64,000 nt of DNA. It comes from Sanderia malayensis (lineage: Eukaryota; Cnidaria; Scyphozoa; Semaeostomeae; Pelagiidae). The stretch's first letter is position 1. Each line of letters starts with the position of its first letter. Below, in pieces: positions 59,580 through 64,000 of the stretch. The position numbers and the translations under genes are program-made. The DNA is taken from positions 4,154,001 to 4,218,000 of the forward strand of contig RQOL01000532.1 of NCBI GenBank assembly GCA_013076295.1, in the 5' to 3' direction. Below the pieces are notes generated by a model that saw nothing but the letters and a program-made list of their open reading frames with translations, was not told where the DNA came from and searched no databases.

Positions 59580-62500
59580 ATGGCTACCACGCATAAAATA
59601 ATAGTCCGTCATGCTTATCAAATCGTTAATGTTTGCAAGAATTCCGAAATGTTGCTGCGAGGTAAAGAGATGGGCCACGTGGCATTGACTGAAGACAAAG
59701 ATGGTTTATCATTGATCGTTGGAAAGGATGGCTTGGTGCTAGACTATGGAACAGACAAAGAAATCGAATCAAAATATGTGAATTGCACTTTTGAAACAGA
59801 AATAAATGCAGACGGACAAACAATAATGCCTGGTATTTGTCTTCATTTTATTCTGTTGACAAGCAAGAGTGTGCTTTATCTACATCTGGTCATGTAATTA
59901 ATGTTGAGCAGAATCCAGTATCGCTTGGTTTATTTTGCTATTGATTTTTTATTGTGAAATGATTGTATTTCAGTCTATCTTTTCCCTTAGGTTTAATAGA
60001 TGGTCACACGCACCCAGTCTGGGTTGGAGACAGGGTCCATGAATTTGCAATGAAGGTGACTTGTTTTGAAGAAATCCATAATGCTAACTGATAGCTGTAA
60101 AATTAACTTGACAATTCAATCAGTCAAATGCACAATGAAGCATCTGTTATAGATGATGCGGTGACCAAGGCTGCTGTGACCAAGGATCTGTTAAAGCCAT
60201 GTGACAAGAAGTGTTCTGTCACATGGTATCTGTCAAGAGCAGAGGTGGCACCAGCCCCGAAAAAGTGGGGAGGACTTGAAAATTTTAAGGTCACGCCCAC
60301 TTTTTATGGAAGCCACGCCCACTTGAAGAAGAACCTTTGAAAGATTCTTGAACAACGAGTGCTCTGTTTGCTTCATCTATGATTTCCATCGATGGTTCCC
60401 ATAAGTCACTTTTCACTTTCTTGAACAACAATTTCTTCTCATGTGCCATGGTACCCCCCCCCCTAAATATTTCTCCTCGGACTTTGACGATTTGAAAAAT
60501 CGGTCCTGAAAGATATTGGGAGGGACATGTCCTTCCCAGTCCTACCTGTGGTGCCGCCTTTGGTCAAGAGGCTTTGGAGACACAGTGTAAACAATAAAGA
60601 TGGGACTGCAATGGTGACAGCCTCTACTAAAGAGGTTTTTGGGCTTTCTTAATATCTGGGCTTTGGTTCTCTTGGAATACCTGATGTTGACAATCCTAGA
60701 TTAACATTCACATTCTGATACTTCACTGTTTGTTTCTGATATTTTAGCTTGCAGGAGCAACTTATATGGATGTGCACAAGGCAGGCGGAGGCATTAACTT
60801 CACCGTTGAGCATGTTCGCAATGCAACTGAAGACAAACTGTATGCAAGTTTGCTGAAGAGACTGCAGAGGATGGTACGATGTGGTACCACACTTGTTGAA
60901 GCAAAGAGTGGTTATGGTCTTGAAGTTGAGTCAGAAATAAAGATGCTTAGAGTGATTGAAAAAGCAAAGAAAAACTTCAAAGATATTGAGATCTCAAGTA
61001 CATTTTGTGGTGCTCACTCAGTGCCAAGGTATTCTGATCTGTCTTTTTTACTTCCAATGCAAGTTTCTACTGATCAGAGACATAGGGGTATACCAAAAAG
61101 TGTTGGCATTACAAGAAAAAGGGTGTCACACATTTTAATTTCAGAGGGGCAATTTTTTATCCATAGATAGGGGGCACGCTTCAAGCTTTGCAAAAAAGGA
61201 GGGGACACATGCCTCCTGATCTCCCTGGATTTTACATCATTGCTACTCTTCATAAGCCCTTAGAATACTTGAATGTGCTTTTACCTTTCCTTGTATGTGG
61301 CTTGATTAAAAAATCCTATACAGTGGAATTTTCATATAATGAGTACCTGGGGTAAATGAGTTTATCCATTGTAGGGATGGGTCTGTTGTATAAACGTTGC
61401 ATTTGCAAAGAAATGACCAATTTTGAAATATTTTGGGGCAAAAACATTTGTTCGTTGTTCAGGGGTGTTCAGGTGTATATAAAGGTATTCTTAATGGAGG
61501 TTCCACTGTAGATTTGTCACTATTTGTTACTAAACTGTTTGGATTCATTTGACAATTGAACAGCTTTATGAGAAAACTTTACAGCTTTATGAAGAAGCTT
61601 TGCAGTTTCAGAAGAAAAAATTTCACAAGAAAACTCTACAGTTTCATAATAAAACTCTGCAGCTTCATAAGAGAACTCTACAGTTTCATGATAAAACTTT
61701 ACAGTTTCATGATAAAACTTTACAGTTTCATAATAAAACTTTACAGTTTCATGATAAAACTTTCTGACTTCATTAGCAATATGTAATTGTTTATGCTTTC
61801 TGTTAATTCTCAATAGAGGAAAAACAATGGAGGAGGCTACAAATGATGTCATTGATGTGCAGATTCCAAAAATCAAAGAGTTGATGGAGAAAAAGGAACT
61901 GCACGTGGAGAATATTGACGTCTTTTGCGAGAAAGGTGTTTTTGATACCGAGGCAACCCGAAAAATTCTCACTGCTGGAAAAGAGGCTGGCCTTGCTTTG
62001 AATTTCCATGGTGATGAGCTTCATCCAATGGCCTCTGGTGAGGTAAGATTTGACGAATTGAAATTAGATTGGACTAGACTCACAAGTAAATGTATACCGT
62101 AAATCGTCGAATAAGACCCCGGGGGGCTTATTTGCAAAAACGAAATTTTAGCCCGATTATTGTCCAATATTAAGCAAAATAAAAGCTATACTATGCAGCC
62201 AATCAATGAAGGTATTGGTTTAAACTTGCTGCTACTTGCAATACATTCACTAAACAACTTCAATGTCTCGATACTTGGGCTCAATATCCTTGCAAATGAT
62301 TATCAGGGGCTTATTCGAGGGGAGGGCTTATTTGAAGGTGGGGGCTTATTCGAGGATTTACTTACGGTAATGATCTTACAATCCCAATCCTTTGCTCATA
62401 TCAAAGTTCCAGGACGTTCCTCTATTGAAGTGAATTGCCAGATTGCCCCTCTGCGAGCAAGCTGAAAATGAGCCAATTCAATTCAACAACGAGGGGGTGA

Positions 62501-63840
62501 TTTTGGTCAGCGGCATTTTTCTTTGCAGTTGGGAGCTGAACTCGAGGCTAGAGCTATCAGTCATCTGGAAGAGGTTAGCGATGCGGGCATCAAATGCATG
62601 AGCGATAAATCTGTTGTTGCCGTTGTTCTACCAACCACTGCGTATATACTTCGACTCAGCCCACCACCCGTCAGGAAGATGATAGAAGCAGGTAAGTACG
62701 ATGTGTGATATACTTCGTGTATGTCGAACATTTCATCTCGCCCCGGATAATGCGCAATGCATGTTTATCAGTCTATCTGTTTAGGATTTTTTTCCGGGGG
62801 TTATGATGCCCTGTTTTTATTTTATTGCTTAACCTGCTTATGTCTCTGATGCTCCGCATCTCCATCAGCTTGTTTTATTTTGTTTCAAGGAGTTGCTGTA
62901 GCTCTTGGGTCAGATTTTAATCCAAATGCTTTCTGCTTATCAATGGTAAGGAGCTCAGGGAGTATTTTTACTCGCGTCTTCAGTTGAATCTCCAAAGCCG
63001 ACACACGTCATCTATCGAGTGTCCGATGTTAGCTATTGGACAATTTCATACATGAATCCATTTGGCAGGTGCATTCATGTATCACTGCCCATTTTAACGA
63101 TGTGTCTATTTTTCACACTTGCGCGCTCAGAGAGTTATTGTACAAGCATTATACAAACCATTTGACTCTATGTATAATGCACTCTAGTTGGCTGAATCTG
63201 AATTGAAGCTTATTTACGCTGTTGTATTTGCTCGTTGCAAGAGAATGCAAGCATTGATATCAACAGTACACCCTCATGCAACACTATGTAATATAAGGAA
63301 TTTGAATAGCTAGATGCTAGGGATATTTCCGAGTGTTCACATACTTATGTGTATGCGTCTATCTGTGCTATGCTACACTCGCGTTCATTGTGTTTAGTTT
63401 TTGCTCCTCCACACTTCTGGTATGATTTGCTATTTTGTTTTATTCTAATTTTTAGCCAATGACGATGCATCTGGCCTGCGTCATTTTGCGCATGTCTATG
63501 AATGAAGCCCTGGTCGCAGCTACAATCAATGCTGCCGCATCATTAGGTCGATCGAAAACGCACGGATCAATCGAGATTGGCAAGATTGCTGATCTGCTAA
63601 TCATCGATGCACCAAGGTAAACCGAGTTTTTCTTAATCGATCGGTTAAGATTTAGGATTTGTGTCTTTACGAGGGCTGTCTCTTAAAACTAGGTGATGGC
63701 GAATTTTTAACCACTATCACCATAATTACTGCTCTTTCGTTGTTTTTTCCAGATGGGAGCATTTGATTTATCAAATAGCTGGACACAATGAGCTTATCAA
63801 ATATGTGATAAAAAATGGACGCATTGTGCATTCAACTTAA
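59580..63840 (+). CDS. AMDHD1: Imidazolonepropionase (amidohydrolase domain-containing protein 1)
   Basis: Eight exons join in phase: 59580-59832, 59991-60055, 60748-61028, 61817-62042, 62529-62691, 62890-62945, 63456-63616 and 63753-63840 (TAA). The product is 430 aa, close to human AMDHD1 (426). It hydrolyses 4-imidazolone-5-propionate to N-formimino-L-glutamate, the third step of histidine degradation, in the cytosol. The amidohydrolase metal and substrate motifs are all present: GLIDGHTHPVWVGDR (HxH), EAKSGYGLE, CGAHSVPRGKT, LNFHGDELHP (metal His and Glu), ISHLEEVSDAGI and the late metal Asp in ALGSDFNPNAFC. The end, WEHLIYQIAGHNELIKYVI, matches the family. The ATG at 59580 (AAAATGGCT) is the first in frame after an upstream region without ATG. 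The introns contain MITEs and a 21-bp tandem array. Confidence 0.96.
61319..61510. mobile_element. TA-flanked MITE with CAGTGGAA ends in AMDHD1 intron 3
   Basis: The element spans 61321-61508. It starts CAGTGGAATTTTC, ends GGTTCCACTG and is flanked by TA on both sides. The terminal inverted repeat is short. It is probably another Tc1/mariner-type MITE, distinct from the CAGTCGAATCTC pair. Confidence 0.6.
61556..61768 (+). repeat. 21-bp tandem array in AMDHD1 intron 3, open in several frames
   Basis: About ten copies of a 21-bp unit close to ACAGTTTCATGATAAAACTTT; the last four or five are almost identical and the first ones have drifted. Since 21 is a multiple of three, long open frames appear on both strands (KTLQFHD repeats). 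It ends about 50 bases before AMDHD1 exon 4. I read it as a minisatellite rather than a coding region. Confidence 0.85.
62095..62369. mobile_element. TA-flanked MITE (CCGTAAATCCTCG family), copy in AMDHD1 intron 4
   Basis: It starts TACCGTAAATCGTCGAATAA and ends GAGGATTTACTTACGGTA, with a 4-bp duplication (TTAC) in the right end. Its interior is nearly identical to 29382-29623. It begins 52 bases after the exon 4 donor. Confidence 0.82.
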
Positions 63841-64000
63841 TGGATTGCCTTGGATTGCAATTGATTAAATTTTATTTTCTCCAATGTAAATTATATTTAA
63901 GTCTCTTGATAGAATAAGATTAATATTGTCAAAGTCCTGTAACATTGTGTTGTTTTGTTTTTCGCTTAATTACAATTTAATGCTGACAGCAGTGGCCTTA

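Noticed and set aside
1..64000. tRNA, rRNA, CRISPR arrays, bacterial operons
   Set aside because: None found by eye. Gene structure is clearly animal, so CRISPR and operons are not expected. A covariance-model scan would be needed to exclude tRNAs fully.

Overview
This is a eukaryotic, metazoan window: genes are split into many short exons with GT-AG (one GC-AG) introns of about 75 bp to 2 kb. Intergenic and intronic DNA is AT-rich and full of small inverted-repeat elements, and there are no operons or ribosome binding sites. The key diagnostic gene is a complete Hedgling locus (N-terminal Hedgehog signal domain, vWA, about 21 cadherin repeats, Ig, EGF, TM, SH2). Hedgling is known from sponges and cnidarians and is considered absent from Bilateria. 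I therefore infer a non-bilaterian animal, most likely a cnidarian such as an anthozoan, with a sponge as the alternative.
Layout. (1) 1-9776: gene-poor, with one orphan coding-like exon and several foldback/MITE elements. (2) 9777-17726 (+): a seven-exon C2H2 zinc-finger transcription factor of 1198 aa. (3) 17727-20978: convergent intergenic gap. (4) 48120-20979 (-): hedgling, 40 coding exons that I joined by splice phase. They give about 3529 aa if one apparent 1-nt deletion is discounted. Two of its introns hold retrotransposon remnants and others hold MITEs and microsatellites. (5) 48121-53088: divergent intergenic gap. (6) 53089-53738 (+): a roadblock-type dynein light chain in two exons. 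(7) 59202-54170 (-): DALRD3 in 14 exons, 574 aa. (8) 59580-63840 (+): imidazolonepropionase AMDHD1 in eight exons, 430 aa, sharing a 377-bp divergent promoter region with DALRD3.
The genes are functionally unrelated (transcription, adhesion/signalling, dynein transport, tRNA modification, histidine catabolism), as expected for a metazoan neighbourhood. All exon joins were made by eye from splice sites, reading phase and family similarity; no alignment or RNA evidence was available.
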